Below are positions 35,005-42,534 of a DNA stretch of 50,897 nucleotides, one piece after another. This DNA comes from an uncultured Planctomycetaceae bacterium. GTDB taxonomy: Bacteria; Planctomycetota; Planctomycetia; Gemmatales; Gemmataceae. The stretch covers positions 1-50,897 of the forward strand of contig CALARU010000301.1 of assembly GCA_937888715.1 (NCBI GenBank), given 5' to 3'. The notes under the pieces are model-generated. The model ran no database searches and was not told the origin of the DNA. It worked only from the letters and a program-made list of their open reading frames with translations. Positions within the stretch are counted from its first letter, which is position 1. Every line of letters begins with the position of its first letter. The position numbers and the translations under genes are program-made.

Positions 35005-35050
35005 ACGCCAGCTTAAACTGCATCATGCAGATCAAGCTGGCGTTTTTTTT
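35005..35050 (+). terminator. strong rho-independent terminator, probably bidirectional
   Basis: A perfect 10-bp stem, ACGCCAGCTT (35005-35014) with AAGCTGGCGT (35034-35043), is followed by a run of eight T (35043-35050). Inside lies a second smaller hairpin CTGCAT/ATGCAG (35018-35030), giving a two-tier structure. It lies 7 bases after the SurA-like stop and 9 bases from the stop of the convergent gene. Read on minus, it is followed by TTGCTCTTTT, so it may serve both genes. Confidence 0.9.
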
Positions 35051-35058
35051 GACGCACT

Positions 35059-35508
35059 TTATTTTGATGTGAATGGTATGCCTGCAGTTGCTCTGCTGGG
35101 TGCTGGTCTAGATGTCGAAATCATAGAATCATCCTGGCCTAGCAATTCTTGCAACCCCTTTTTGAATAACTCGCAGCGTAGTTGGCTGGCATCTCGTTCA
35201 CTAGTTCTAACATCTGTTAGGGCTTTAAGGTCATCCCTTTCTTGAACAACTTCCTTATGATGGATCAGTTTCTTTTCTAAAGTATTGCGATCTTCTTCCA
35301 GAGCACTTATGCGCGATTTCATCTGATCCCTTGTTGATAATAGAATTTGATGGTCATCTTCCATTTTTGATAAGCGCTCTTCAAGGGTTTTGATTTTTTC
35401 GGCCTGAACTTTAGGAGATGGTCCAGGGTTTTGGGCACATCCCCAAATACCAATAGTTACTGCAATCGCGATTAACAAATTACGGTTCGAAGGATTCAAT
35501 TCATTCAT
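35059..35508 (-). CDS. putative coiled-coil lipoprotein
   Basis: A 149-aa protein with a short N-terminal hydrophobic segment ending in a lipobox-like IWGC (residues about 20-23), then a heptad-rich coiled coil (about 38-110, KTLEERLSKMEDDHQIL) and a short Ser/Pro-rich tail. GGAG lies 8 bases before the ATG. The gene is alone on its strand, convergent with the SurA-like gene. The function is unknown; an envelope spacer or Lpp-like role is an inference only. Confidence 0.65.
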   Translation of the reverse strand: MNELNPSNRNLLIAIAVTIGIWGCAQNPGPSPKVQAEKIKTLEERLSKMEDDHQILLSTRDQMKSRISALEEDRNTLEKKLIHHKEVVQERDDLKALTDVRTSERDASQLRCELFKKGLQELLGQDDSMISTSRPAPSRATAGIPFTSK

Positions 35509-35685
35509 GACAATTTCTCCGTTTTATTTTGAATTAAAAAACCTTTCAGCCATTCCGATGACAATCGAAAATTGGTTGTTAGATTGATAACTTAGATATC
35601 GGCTTCCCATTCTTCCTGGATGACTCGATTTATCAGCCTTTGCTATACTTCTTGGTTTTAGCAACCGGAGTAATTGGCATAATGC

Positions 35686-36561
35686 TTAAAGAGCGAAAAT
35701 CTTATGGTTTTGAAGGGTTTTTACTAATTCTTTGATGGTGAATATTAAAGTGGTTCGGTCTTTGTTTTTCGAATACTTGATCTCTCGAAGTGCCTTTACC
35801 GCTTTCTCAAAAACTAATCTTTGAGGCTGTGTCAGTTCTTTGAGTTTTGTTGATGCCAGTTCATTCGATGCATCAGATTGCTTTAGGGGTTCCGCTCGCA
35901 ACAGGGGTTCAAGGGTTGTGATGCATTCTTGCAAAGAAAAGGCATCAACTTTTTTCAGCCAAGTTTCTAATTCCATTGCAATATTTAATTCTGATGGAAT
36001 TAACATGGGAGGTTTTTTTATCAGCCAGAAAACACCCAATGCAATCAATATTAGCAATCCAATTGCAAACCAGGGCGACATTCTTTCAATCATGAGGCCA
36101 CCGTTTTTTTCTGGTGTATCAAGTTCCTTAAATGGAAATAACTTTTCTGGTATGAGCCAGTTTTCCCAGGCTAGGGCGACATTTTTTACACCAAACAATG
36201 CAGATGCTTCCAGTGTGGGAATATCTATCGCTCCGGTTTTTTTAGCCCGAAGAATAAAGGGAATGGTTTGCACTGCTTTGCCCTCGGATTTGGTATTCAA
36301 GGCTTCGCCTGCCGGTAATAATTCCCAATCCTTCTTGTATTTCTCTTCCAAGCTGAATCTGGAAACAACAACCTCTTTTGTGGTTTCGAATTTTAGAAGG
36401 ATCGAGAAAACTGCACCAGGCAACCTTTCTTCCAATAATTTAACTTGAATGGTGGCTTCGACTCCTTCGGGAGATGTTAGCGCAGGAACTATTATATTTT
36501 CAGTATTTATCTGAAATAGAAAGCAACCTATCATCGATACGAAAAGCGGAGAAACTATCAT
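35686..36561 (-). CDS. BatD-like membrane protein partner of DUF58
   Basis: A 291-aa protein with an N-terminal signal/anchor, a beta-rich periplasmic domain (about 20-155) whose opening (PEGVEATIQVKLLEERLPG) and proline/sulphur-poor strands resemble BatD-like beta-sandwich proteins, a membrane segment (about 166-186, WFAIGLLILIALGVFWLI) and a helical cytosolic domain (about 190-290). Its neighbour is a DUF58 gene with 8 bases between, the usual pairing of the MoxR-DUF58-Bat systems, although the MoxR ATPase is not here. The function is inferred from context only. Confidence 0.6.
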   Translation of the reverse strand: MIVSPLFVSMIGCFLFQINTENIIVPALTSPEGVEATIQVKLLEERLPGAVFSILLKFETTKEVVVSRFSLEEKYKKDWELLPAGEALNTKSEGKAVQTIPFILRAKKTGAIDIPTLEASALFGVKNVALAWENWLIPEKLFPFKELDTPEKNGGLMIERMSPWFAIGLLILIALGVFWLIKKPPMLIPSELNIAMELETWLKKVDAFSLQECITTLEPLLRAEPLKQSDASNELASTKLKELTQPQRLVFEKAVKALREIKYSKNKDRTTLIFTIKELVKTLQNHKIFAL

Positions 36562-36569
36562 CGTTATTA

Positions 36570-37442
36570 TTAATAACCTTTGAATGTTTGATTGAAATAA
36601 CTAATTAAGCTTGAAAGATAGGGTTCGGATGTGCTGATGCGAAGAAATCCCGCACCATTACTTTTGCATAACTTAGCCACTTTGTTTTCGTGTTCTGCAA
36701 ATAGCCGAAGGTATTGATTACGAAAATCTTTGTCTGAACTTTTAACTAAAAAAGAATCAGTATTCCAAGGGTTTTTGCAATGAATATCAGGGGAATCCGG
36801 AAGAGAGATTTCCCTTGGGTCAAGAATTCGTAACAAGTGAAGGTCATGCCTGTTTGCACAAGCACCAAAAAGCACAGGATCAATTGGTTCGTAAAAATCA
36901 GACAATACAAAAACCATGCTTCGAGGCGTTTGCTTTTCTGCAAGGGCTTTCCATAAAACATTATTTGAGGTCTTCATTACTGGATTATCTTTGAGCAGGC
37001 TTGCACCTATCGCTTGCACTAGTTTTTCGCTGTTTGCATGGCTGATGATTCGTTCGACCGCTTTGTCGAATTTAAACAGGGAGAATCTGTTCCCTGAGTT
37101 AATCGCAATCCAACCCAGTGCAGTTGCAAGTTCTGCTAGCACTTCCAGTTTGGTTGATCCCGTTGTGGAATAATGCATGCTTTCACTAGCACATGCAAAA
37201 ATCCGGATCGAAACCTCTTGATCATGCATGAACTTTTTGACTAGGACTTTGCCCGACCGTGAAGAGGATTTCCAATCTATATGCCTGACTTCATCCCCTG
37301 GTTCGTATTCGCGTAACTCCACAAAATCCATGCCGCCACAGGGTATCCTTGCTTTCATGGGGCCAGAAGGTCGCCCTTCCAACGCCTTGCGAGTACGCAA
37401 GAATATTGCTGCCAGAAGCGATCTACTTTTAGAGTCGAGCAT
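36570..37442 (-). CDS. DUF58 family protein (vWA-like)
   Basis: A 290-aa protein with the family signature EYEPGDEVRHIDWKSSSRSGKVLVKKF near residues 48-75 and a von Willebrand A-like C-terminal half (MVFVLSDFYEPIDP). DUF58 proteins act with MoxR AAA ATPases in maturation or assembly of other proteins and complexes. No MoxR gene is in the window, but a BatD-like gene follows 8 bases later. The N-terminus has the family-typical basic stretch (RTRKALEGRPSGPMKARI). No ribosome-binding site is visible. Confidence 0.88.
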   Translation of the reverse strand: MLDSKSRSLLAAIFLRTRKALEGRPSGPMKARIPCGGMDFVELREYEPGDEVRHIDWKSSSRSGKVLVKKFMHDQEVSIRIFACASESMHYSTTGSTKLEVLAELATALGWIAINSGNRFSLFKFDKAVERIISHANSEKLVQAIGASLLKDNPVMKTSNNVLWKALAEKQTPRSMVFVLSDFYEPIDPVLFGACANRHDLHLLRILDPREISLPDSPDIHCKNPWNTDSFLVKSSDKDFRNQYLRLFAEHENKVAKLCKSNGAGFLRISTSEPYLSSLISYFNQTFKGY

Positions 37443-37585
37443 AAGTTTTAGTCCAAAAAAACAATGTCTTGATTTTAAACGCTATCTCCTGCAGAGGGCG
37501 AACATAATCTGATAATAAAACTGTTATTGTCATGGATAATTGATATAAGAAGTTATCGAACTCCCATTTGGAATTCTTAATAAAC

Positions 37586-38770
37586 ATGAATATTCCACAA
37601 ACAATCTGCTTAAAAGATTTTGACCCGGGCCAAAAGCACGGGCCAGAGCGGGTAGCATTGCTTGTTGCCAACATTCTTGAAAATGGCGATAAGTGCAAGG
37701 CGACGGATGTTTATATCGAACCATGGGTGGATAAACTTCAAGTTTGTTTTCGAGTCGATGGTGTAATTTTGCCTTCAACGGAATTGCCGAGAGAGTTGGG
37801 GCCAAATATCATCGCCCGTTTGAAGTTTCTCGCAAACTTACTTTCCTACAGGCAAGATATTCCCCAAGAAGGCCGCATAGTTCAGGTTGATTCGCTGGAA
37901 GGGATTGAAGTGCGAGTCAGTACATTTCCAACCATTCATGGTGAAAGAGTAGCGCTCCGACTGTTCCGCCGCGAGAATAGGCAATTCATTTTGGAAGAAC
38001 TTGGGCTTGAACCCGGAGTGCTTAAAAATCTAAAAGATGCGATAGGTGAGCGCACAGGGGCGATTCTTTTTACAGGCCCTGGCGGGAGTGGTAAAACCAC
38101 TAGCATTTATTCCTGCTTAAGCCACATTGCTAAAACTGAAAAAACCAGAAGGCATATTGTCACCCTTGAAGACCCCGTAGAACAAATTCTCGAGGGCGTA
38201 AGCCAGACGCAAGTGTCGCCCAGTACCGGGTTTGATTTTTCTTTGGGTTTGCGGAGTTTGCTAAGGCAGGACCCCGAGGTGATTCTGGTGGGTGAAATGC
38301 GAGATCCTGAAACCGCAAGGGTTGCAATTGAAGCTGCACTTTCTGGCCACTTGTTATTTAGCACCTTGCATGCTGGTTCGTCCTGCGGAGTTATTTCAAG
38401 ATTGTTGGAAATGGGGCTGGAGCCTTACTTATTGACCAGTTCGCTTCGGTTGATTCTAAACCAAAGATTGTTGCGAAAGATTTGCCCTAAATGTAAAGGT
38501 AATGGTTGTGCAGATTGCAATAATACTGGCTACCAAGGAAGGCTTCTGCTATTGGAAGCGATGGTGTTAAACGAAGAAATGCGCAGAGCGATTTTAAACC
38601 GAGCCGATCGTACGACGCTGGAAGAGATTTTTGTAAATAATGACGGAATAACCCTTGTAAGCCATGCGATAGCAGCAGTAAAAGCAGGCCAGACCACCAG
38701 AGAAGAAGTGCTTCGAGTTTTAGGCTCTGCAGATTGCGCTACGGTTCTTTACAGTAATCAAGGTGATTGA
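37586..38770 (+). CDS. gspE: type II secretion/type IV pilus assembly ATPase (GspE/PilB-like)
   Basis: A 394-aa hexameric secretion ATPase. The ATG at 37586 is preferred over an in-frame TTG at 37568. The ATPase core has the Walker A motif GPGGSGKTT (about residue 164), an Asp box, and Walker B/His region LRQDPEVILVGEMRDPETA. The tetracysteine zinc loop (CPKCKGNGCADC near residue 300) is kept. The N-terminal GspE/PilB domain (MshEN) is almost missing, so the protein is shorter than typical GspE (about 500-560). It powers assembly of the pseudopilus at the inner membrane. It leads a six-gene operon. Confidence 0.92.
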   Translation: MNIPQTICLKDFDPGQKHGPERVALLVANILENGDKCKATDVYIEPWVDKLQVCFRVDGVILPSTELPRELGPNIIARLKFLANLLSYRQDIPQEGRIVQVDSLEGIEVRVSTFPTIHGERVALRLFRRENRQFILEELGLEPGVLKNLKDAIGERTGAILFTGPGGSGKTTSIYSCLSHIAKTEKTRRHIVTLEDPVEQILEGVSQTQVSPSTGFDFSLGLRSLLRQDPEVILVGEMRDPETARVAIEAALSGHLLFSTLHAGSSCGVISRLLEMGLEPYLLTSSLRLILNQRLLRKICPKCKGNGCADCNNTGYQGRLLLLEAMVLNEEMRRAILNRADRTTLEEIFVNNDGITLVSHAIAAVKAGQTTREEVLRVLGSADCATVLYSNQGD

Positions 38771-38775
38771 TAAGT

Positions 38776-39846
38776 ATGGATAATACGGAAAAGAAATTTG
38801 GTGCCCTGACCCCAGATCAGTTGATTTACCTGAACGAGGAAATTGCAGGTATGGCTCGGGCTGGTTTGCCATTAGAAGAAGGCCTTGCATCAATAGCCCG
38901 GGAAATGTCACGGGGGAATTTAAAAGAAGCCACTCAGCTTTTGGCACAAGATTTAAAACAGGGTAAATCACTTCCCGAAGCGATCGCAGCACAGCAGGGC
39001 CGTGTGCCGAAATTTTACTCCAGCCTCATGAATGCTGGAATTCGCGGGGGCAACCTTCCCGAGGTGCTTGCCTTGCTTACCACCTATGCACGAAGCCTTT
39101 CTGATCTTTCTTCGGTGGTTTATACTGCGTTGCTATATCCAATGATGGTTATCTTGATTGCTATATTATTGACCGTTATGATCATGATATTTGTCATGCC
39201 GCAGTTCATTTCAATTTTCAGTGATTTTGGCATGCGCCTACCTTTTTTTACCCAATTGATTGTTGATGTTTGCCGAAATCCGATACCAACATTGGTAATT
39301 CCTTTGGGGGTGATTGGGATATCAGCAATTGGGTTGCGCCAAGTGTTTAATGCAACCGAGGTAGGTCGTTGTAATTGGGCCAGGCTGATTTATTCACTTC
39401 CAGTATTTGGGGTTTTAATTCGCTCTGCAAGGTTGGCAGCGTTTACGGATTTACTTGCAATCTTGGTTGAAAATAAAATGCCATTGCCCGAAGCTTTTGA
39501 ACTTGCCGCCCAAGCCGGTTCAGATCCGATTTTGAAAGCAGGTGGGATTCAAATTGCAGAAAAACTGCGTCAGGGCTCTTCTCTTGCGCAGGCGCTTAAA
39601 GAATTTAAAATCCTCCCAGAAGTTGTTTCATGGATGGCAGGTATGGGGGAATTAAACGGGAATCTGTCTCAAACATTGAAGCAAGCTGCGCAAATGTATG
39701 CCCGGCAGGTTGCGGTGCGCTCACAAATGGTTCAAAGTATTTTTCCACCTTTGCTGGTTGTATTGTGTGCGGGATTCATTACCTCAATTTTTGTGTTTGC
39801 GGTTTTTCTTCCCCTGATAAATTTGCTTCAAGGATTGAGTAATTGA
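38776..39846 (+). CDS. gspF: type II secretion F-family platform protein (first copy)
   Basis: A 356-aa inner-membrane protein with two repeated GspF domains. The first has EEIAGMARAGLPLEEGLASIAREM, the second LAAFTDLLAILVENKMPLPEAFELAAQAGSD. Three hydrophobic segments lie at about 120-145, 165-190 and 325-350. The ATG at 38776 is preferred over a TTG at 38767. GspF links the ATPase to pseudopilus growth. Only 5 bases separate it from gspE. Confidence 0.92.
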   Translation: MDNTEKKFGALTPDQLIYLNEEIAGMARAGLPLEEGLASIAREMSRGNLKEATQLLAQDLKQGKSLPEAIAAQQGRVPKFYSSLMNAGIRGGNLPEVLALLTTYARSLSDLSSVVYTALLYPMMVILIAILLTVMIMIFVMPQFISIFSDFGMRLPFFTQLIVDVCRNPIPTLVIPLGVIGISAIGLRQVFNATEVGRCNWARLIYSLPVFGVLIRSARLAAFTDLLAILVENKMPLPEAFELAAQAGSDPILKAGGIQIAEKLRQGSSLAQALKEFKILPEVVSWMAGMGELNGNLSQTLKQAAQMYARQVAVRSQMVQSIFPPLLVVLCAGFITSIFVFAVFLPLINLLQGLSN

Positions 39847-39874
39847 GTTTTTAAAACCCTACTTCAATATGTAA

Positions 39875-41167
39875 ATGAACAAAAATAATAAAAGCATCCG
39901 ATTACTTATCACCATGATCCTTGTAGGGTTGTTGTTCCCTGTTTTAGTTTTTATCATGTTGTGCGTAATGAGGCTTCAAGTATTCGCATTGTATTACGCG
40001 ATGATGTACTTTGCTTTTTCTACCTGGGCCATGGTTTCCTTCTTCTATTACAGGCATGTCAGACAGGAAGAGTTCCGCAACCTTTTAATGTCTACTTTTG
40101 CAGCCGATAAACCCATTGTCCCCATGTTGAACGCTTACCTTGCTGACAGGCCCAAAGGATACTTTCGCGAATTTATAATTATTTGCTTTCTTTCATTTAT
40201 GAACCCAGCTTATTACCTGATTTACTACAAGTTTTGGCGCTTTGATAAACGAGTGGCCGGATTGATCGAACTATTGCAGCAGGGTTTTTCTTTGACCAAG
40301 GCATTGAGGGAGTACCCCGATTTGGTTTCGCAGGAAGTGTTTCTTGCACTCTCTCTAGGCGAAGTCACGGGAAATTTTTCTTCCTGTCTTTCGATTATCG
40401 GGCGCTGGCAGAAGGATCTTTTCTGGCTCACTGTTTTACCTCGCATGGCCTACTTGTTTTTTATGGTGATTTCAACATTGAATGTTGCAGTTTTTTTTAT
40501 GGTTTTTATTGCTCCTAAATTTGAGCGCCTTTTTAAAGATTTTGATTACGCCCTTCCCTGGGTAACTCTTGTACTTTTGAAGATTTTTAATTGGTTGCCT
40601 ACCTTTGGCCAGAAAGGAAATGTCATCGCTGAATTTGCTCCAGGTGTCTGGATTTTTTTTGTGGTCCTTGTTCCTTTTATTGCAGTACTGCCTTTTTGGA
40701 ATATGACCGCTAGATGGTATTTCCCTATTGTTGGTTCGATTTATCGAATCCACTTGCAGGGGAATTTTTTGAAAATGCTGGGGATCACCTTGCAGGGGCA
40801 AGTGGTGGTTTCGAAGGCACTCACTTTTCTGGAAGAGTCAAACTGTTTTTCCGGGCCTTCCCAAAAACAGTTGGTAAAGCTTAATTCTTCCATCAAATTC
40901 GGCCACTCGCTTGAAGATAGTCTCGATGCTTCTGGTTGGTTGCCTAAATCCATGAAACCCTTTGTTCAATCTGCCCAAAAAGTGAACAATCTTCCCTGGG
41001 CATTGGAAGAAATCGGAAATCAAAGACTGCGCCTAGCTTCATTATTTGCCCAGCGCTTCTCTTTGGTTGTCTTTCCCTTATTAATGTTGCTTTTAGGCAT
41101 TATGGTTGGCTTTATTGCAATTGCCATGTTCATGCCATTGATAAAAATGCTTGTGGAGTTGTCATGA
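39875..41167 (+). CDS. second type II secretion F-family-like membrane protein
   Basis: A 430-aa protein following gspF by 28 bases. It has two N-terminal hydrophobic segments (about 8-62), a first cytosolic F-like domain (about 70-150, RVAGLIELLQQGFSLTKALREYP), a pair of membrane segments (about 185-280) and a second F-like unit (LGITLQGQVVVSKALTFLEESN, about 285-365), ending in a last helix (about 395-425). It is longer and more diverged than the first copy. A 4-base ATGA overlap joins it to the next gene. It may form a heteromeric platform with the first F protein; this is an inference. Confidence 0.8.
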   Translation: MNKNNKSIRLLITMILVGLLFPVLVFIMLCVMRLQVFALYYAMMYFAFSTWAMVSFFYYRHVRQEEFRNLLMSTFAADKPIVPMLNAYLADRPKGYFREFIIICFLSFMNPAYYLIYYKFWRFDKRVAGLIELLQQGFSLTKALREYPDLVSQEVFLALSLGEVTGNFSSCLSIIGRWQKDLFWLTVLPRMAYLFFMVISTLNVAVFFMVFIAPKFERLFKDFDYALPWVTLVLLKIFNWLPTFGQKGNVIAEFAPGVWIFFVVLVPFIAVLPFWNMTARWYFPIVGSIYRIHLQGNFLKMLGITLQGQVVVSKALTFLEESNCFSGPSQKQLVKLNSSIKFGHSLEDSLDASGWLPKSMKPFVQSAQKVNNLPWALEEIGNQRLRLASLFAQRFSLVVFPLLMLLLGIMVGFIAIAMFMPLIKMLVELS

Positions 41168-41604
41168 ACATAAAACCAAAAAGACCAGTACTAAGGCGGC
41201 AAGGTTTTACTATCGTAGAAATTATAGCTTCGTTTTCTATTTTAGCCATCGTTATGGTGGTGATAGCCCAAACAACTACTTGGTGTTTTCAAGAAAGGCA
41301 TCGTAACAGCAATGTATTTCTTGGCAATCAGGCGGGAATAAATATCATCGAGGAGGCCCGTAGCACGCCTTGGGAAAAGCTGGATGAAAAGTGGGCGGAA
41401 ATGGTACAAGACACACGTCGGTATAAATCGTTGCCGCCTGGTTCGGTAATAATGGTAAAGGTTACGCCATCAAAAGAATTTAAGTTGATCAAGAATGTTG
41501 AAGTGGTGGTGCGCTGGGATTACGGGCGGAGTTTTGACCCTAAAGAATGTACGCTCACTACTTCGATTGCGCCAAGATCTATTGGGTTGCAGGGTGAAAA
41601 ATGA
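41164..41604 (+). CDS. prepilin-type pseudopilin (GspI/GspH-like)
   Basis: A 146-aa protein with a prepilin cleavage/methylation motif RRQGFTIVEII, cleaved after Gly and with the Glu at position 5 of the mature chain, followed by a hydrophobic helix (about 17-38). The mature domain is short. It is a minor pseudopilin by size and by position after the F genes. It overlaps neighbours by 4 bases on both sides. Confidence 0.85.
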   Translation: MNIKPKRPVLRRQGFTIVEIIASFSILAIVMVVIAQTTTWCFQERHRNSNVFLGNQAGINIIEEARSTPWEKLDEKWAEMVQDTRRYKSLPPGSVIMVKVTPSKEFKLIKNVEVVVRWDYGRSFDPKECTLTTSIAPRSIGLQGEK

Positions 41605-42083
41605 TGTTAGATAAATGCAAAACCAGAAACGCATTCACCCTGATCGAGATGGTTGTTGTGATGGCATTGCTTGGCGTTGTGATGTTGATCTCGACTACGA
41701 TGATCATTGGCCTGATGTATTTTTCATCCACAGAAATAGGATTGGCTAATAGGAACATGGAGGTTGTGGCCCTAGCCAACCTTTTTCGAAGCGATGTTCG
41801 GGTTGCTTCATTTGCAGTAATCACAACCAACGCGAATAAAACCACAGGTTTAAAATTGGCCCTTCTATCCGGGGGGCAGATAACTTATGAGGTTGAAAAT
41901 GGTGCGTTCATGCGTAAAAGTCTTCAAGGAAAACAGCGATTGATGGGGGTACAGGATGTTTCATTTCAATTGTTAAATGATGGTTTAATGGTGGAACTTA
42001 ATTGCCTTGATAAAGCTGATTCCGGTAGAACCAGGGAGCGGACATTAAGTTTCCGTGCCAGTCTGAATGGAGCCCGAAAATGA
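41601..42083 (+). CDS. prepilin-type pseudopilin (GspJ-like)
   Basis: A 160-aa protein with the cleavage motif RNAFTLIEMVVVMALLGVV (Glu at +5 in the mature form) and a long hydrophobic helix. The remainder (GGQITYEVENGAFMRKSLQGKQR) resembles GspJ-type minor pseudopilins. ATG at 41601 or 41604, behind an AGGGTGA. Overlap of 4 bases with the preceding and following genes indicates translational coupling. Confidence 0.83.
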   Translation: MMLDKCKTRNAFTLIEMVVVMALLGVVMLISTTMIIGLMYFSSTEIGLANRNMEVVALANLFRSDVRVASFAVITTNANKTTGLKLALLSGGQITYEVENGAFMRKSLQGKQRLMGVQDVSFQLLNDGLMVELNCLDKADSGRTRERTLSFRASLNGARK

Positions 42084-42502
42084 TTGTCATAAAGGCTCCA
42101 AGTAATCAACGAAAAGGTGTTGCGCTTATAACTTGCCTAGTGTTGATGGCGTTGACTTCCGCTTTGTTAGTGTCGGTTGTTGTGCAGGAACTTTCTACCC
42201 GTAAGAAGTTTGAGCAAATCAATCTTGAAACTAAGGTTCAAAATCTTGCGATGTCTGCCCAAGAAATAGCGTTAGGTTTTATTCTGGAAGATGCGGTAGC
42301 AAAAATCCCAACTATGATTAGCCCCATTCCTGACTCTAAGGTTACCCTTAAAGTGCAGGAAACAAGCAAGAATTCCTATACGATTGAAATTGATGCAGAG
42401 TATACTCCGCAAGATAAAAAGCCTGTCAGGTCTGCCCTGTCAGGCTCTTTTTTGATCAAAACGCAAGACGGAAAAAGAGTCGCCCAATCTGTTGGTAAAT
42501 AG
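42080..42502 (+). CDS. GspK/PilX-like minor pseudopilin, short
   Basis: A 140-aa protein with an N-terminal Lys/Arg-Gly and hydrophobic helix (QRKGVALITCLVLMALTSALL, split as GVAL-ITCLV) but without the Glu-5 of normal pseudopilins, as in GspK/PilX, which caps the pseudopilus tip. GspK is usually about 300 aa, so this would be a reduced version, or another class. It ends the six-gene operon. A terminator-like hairpin lies inside its 3' end (42421-42453). Confidence 0.68.
   Translation: MIVIKAPSNQRKGVALITCLVLMALTSALLVSVVVQELSTRKKFEQINLETKVQNLAMSAQEIALGFILEDAVAKIPTMISPIPDSKVTLKVQETSKNSYTIEIDAEYTPQDKKPVRSALSGSFLIKTQDGKRVAQSVGK
42421..42453 (+). terminator. terminator-like hairpin inside the last pseudopilin gene
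   Basis: GCCTGTCAGG (42421-42430), loop TCTGC and CCTGTCAGGC (42436-42445) form a 10-bp stem with a single central T-T mismatch, followed by TCTTTTTT. It is within the reading frame, about 50 bases before the stop. The structure resembles an intrinsic terminator and could end part of the operon's transcripts inside the gene, or be fortuitous. Confidence 0.45.
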
Positions 42503-42534
42503 AATCAAGTAACTATCAGAATTTGAATCCCCCA

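Noticed and set aside
35840-36448. Open frame of 202 codons on plus opposite the BatD-like gene
   Set aside because: The minus-strand frame has a membrane segment, operon spacing and a plausible partner gene. The plus frame is serine-rich, low in structure and lacks a ribosome-binding site.
37500-37585. Promoter for the gspE operon
   Set aside because: TTGTCA at 37527-37532 has no acceptable -10 at 16-18 bases, and other combinations have wrong spacing, so I do not report a promoter although one must exist nearby.
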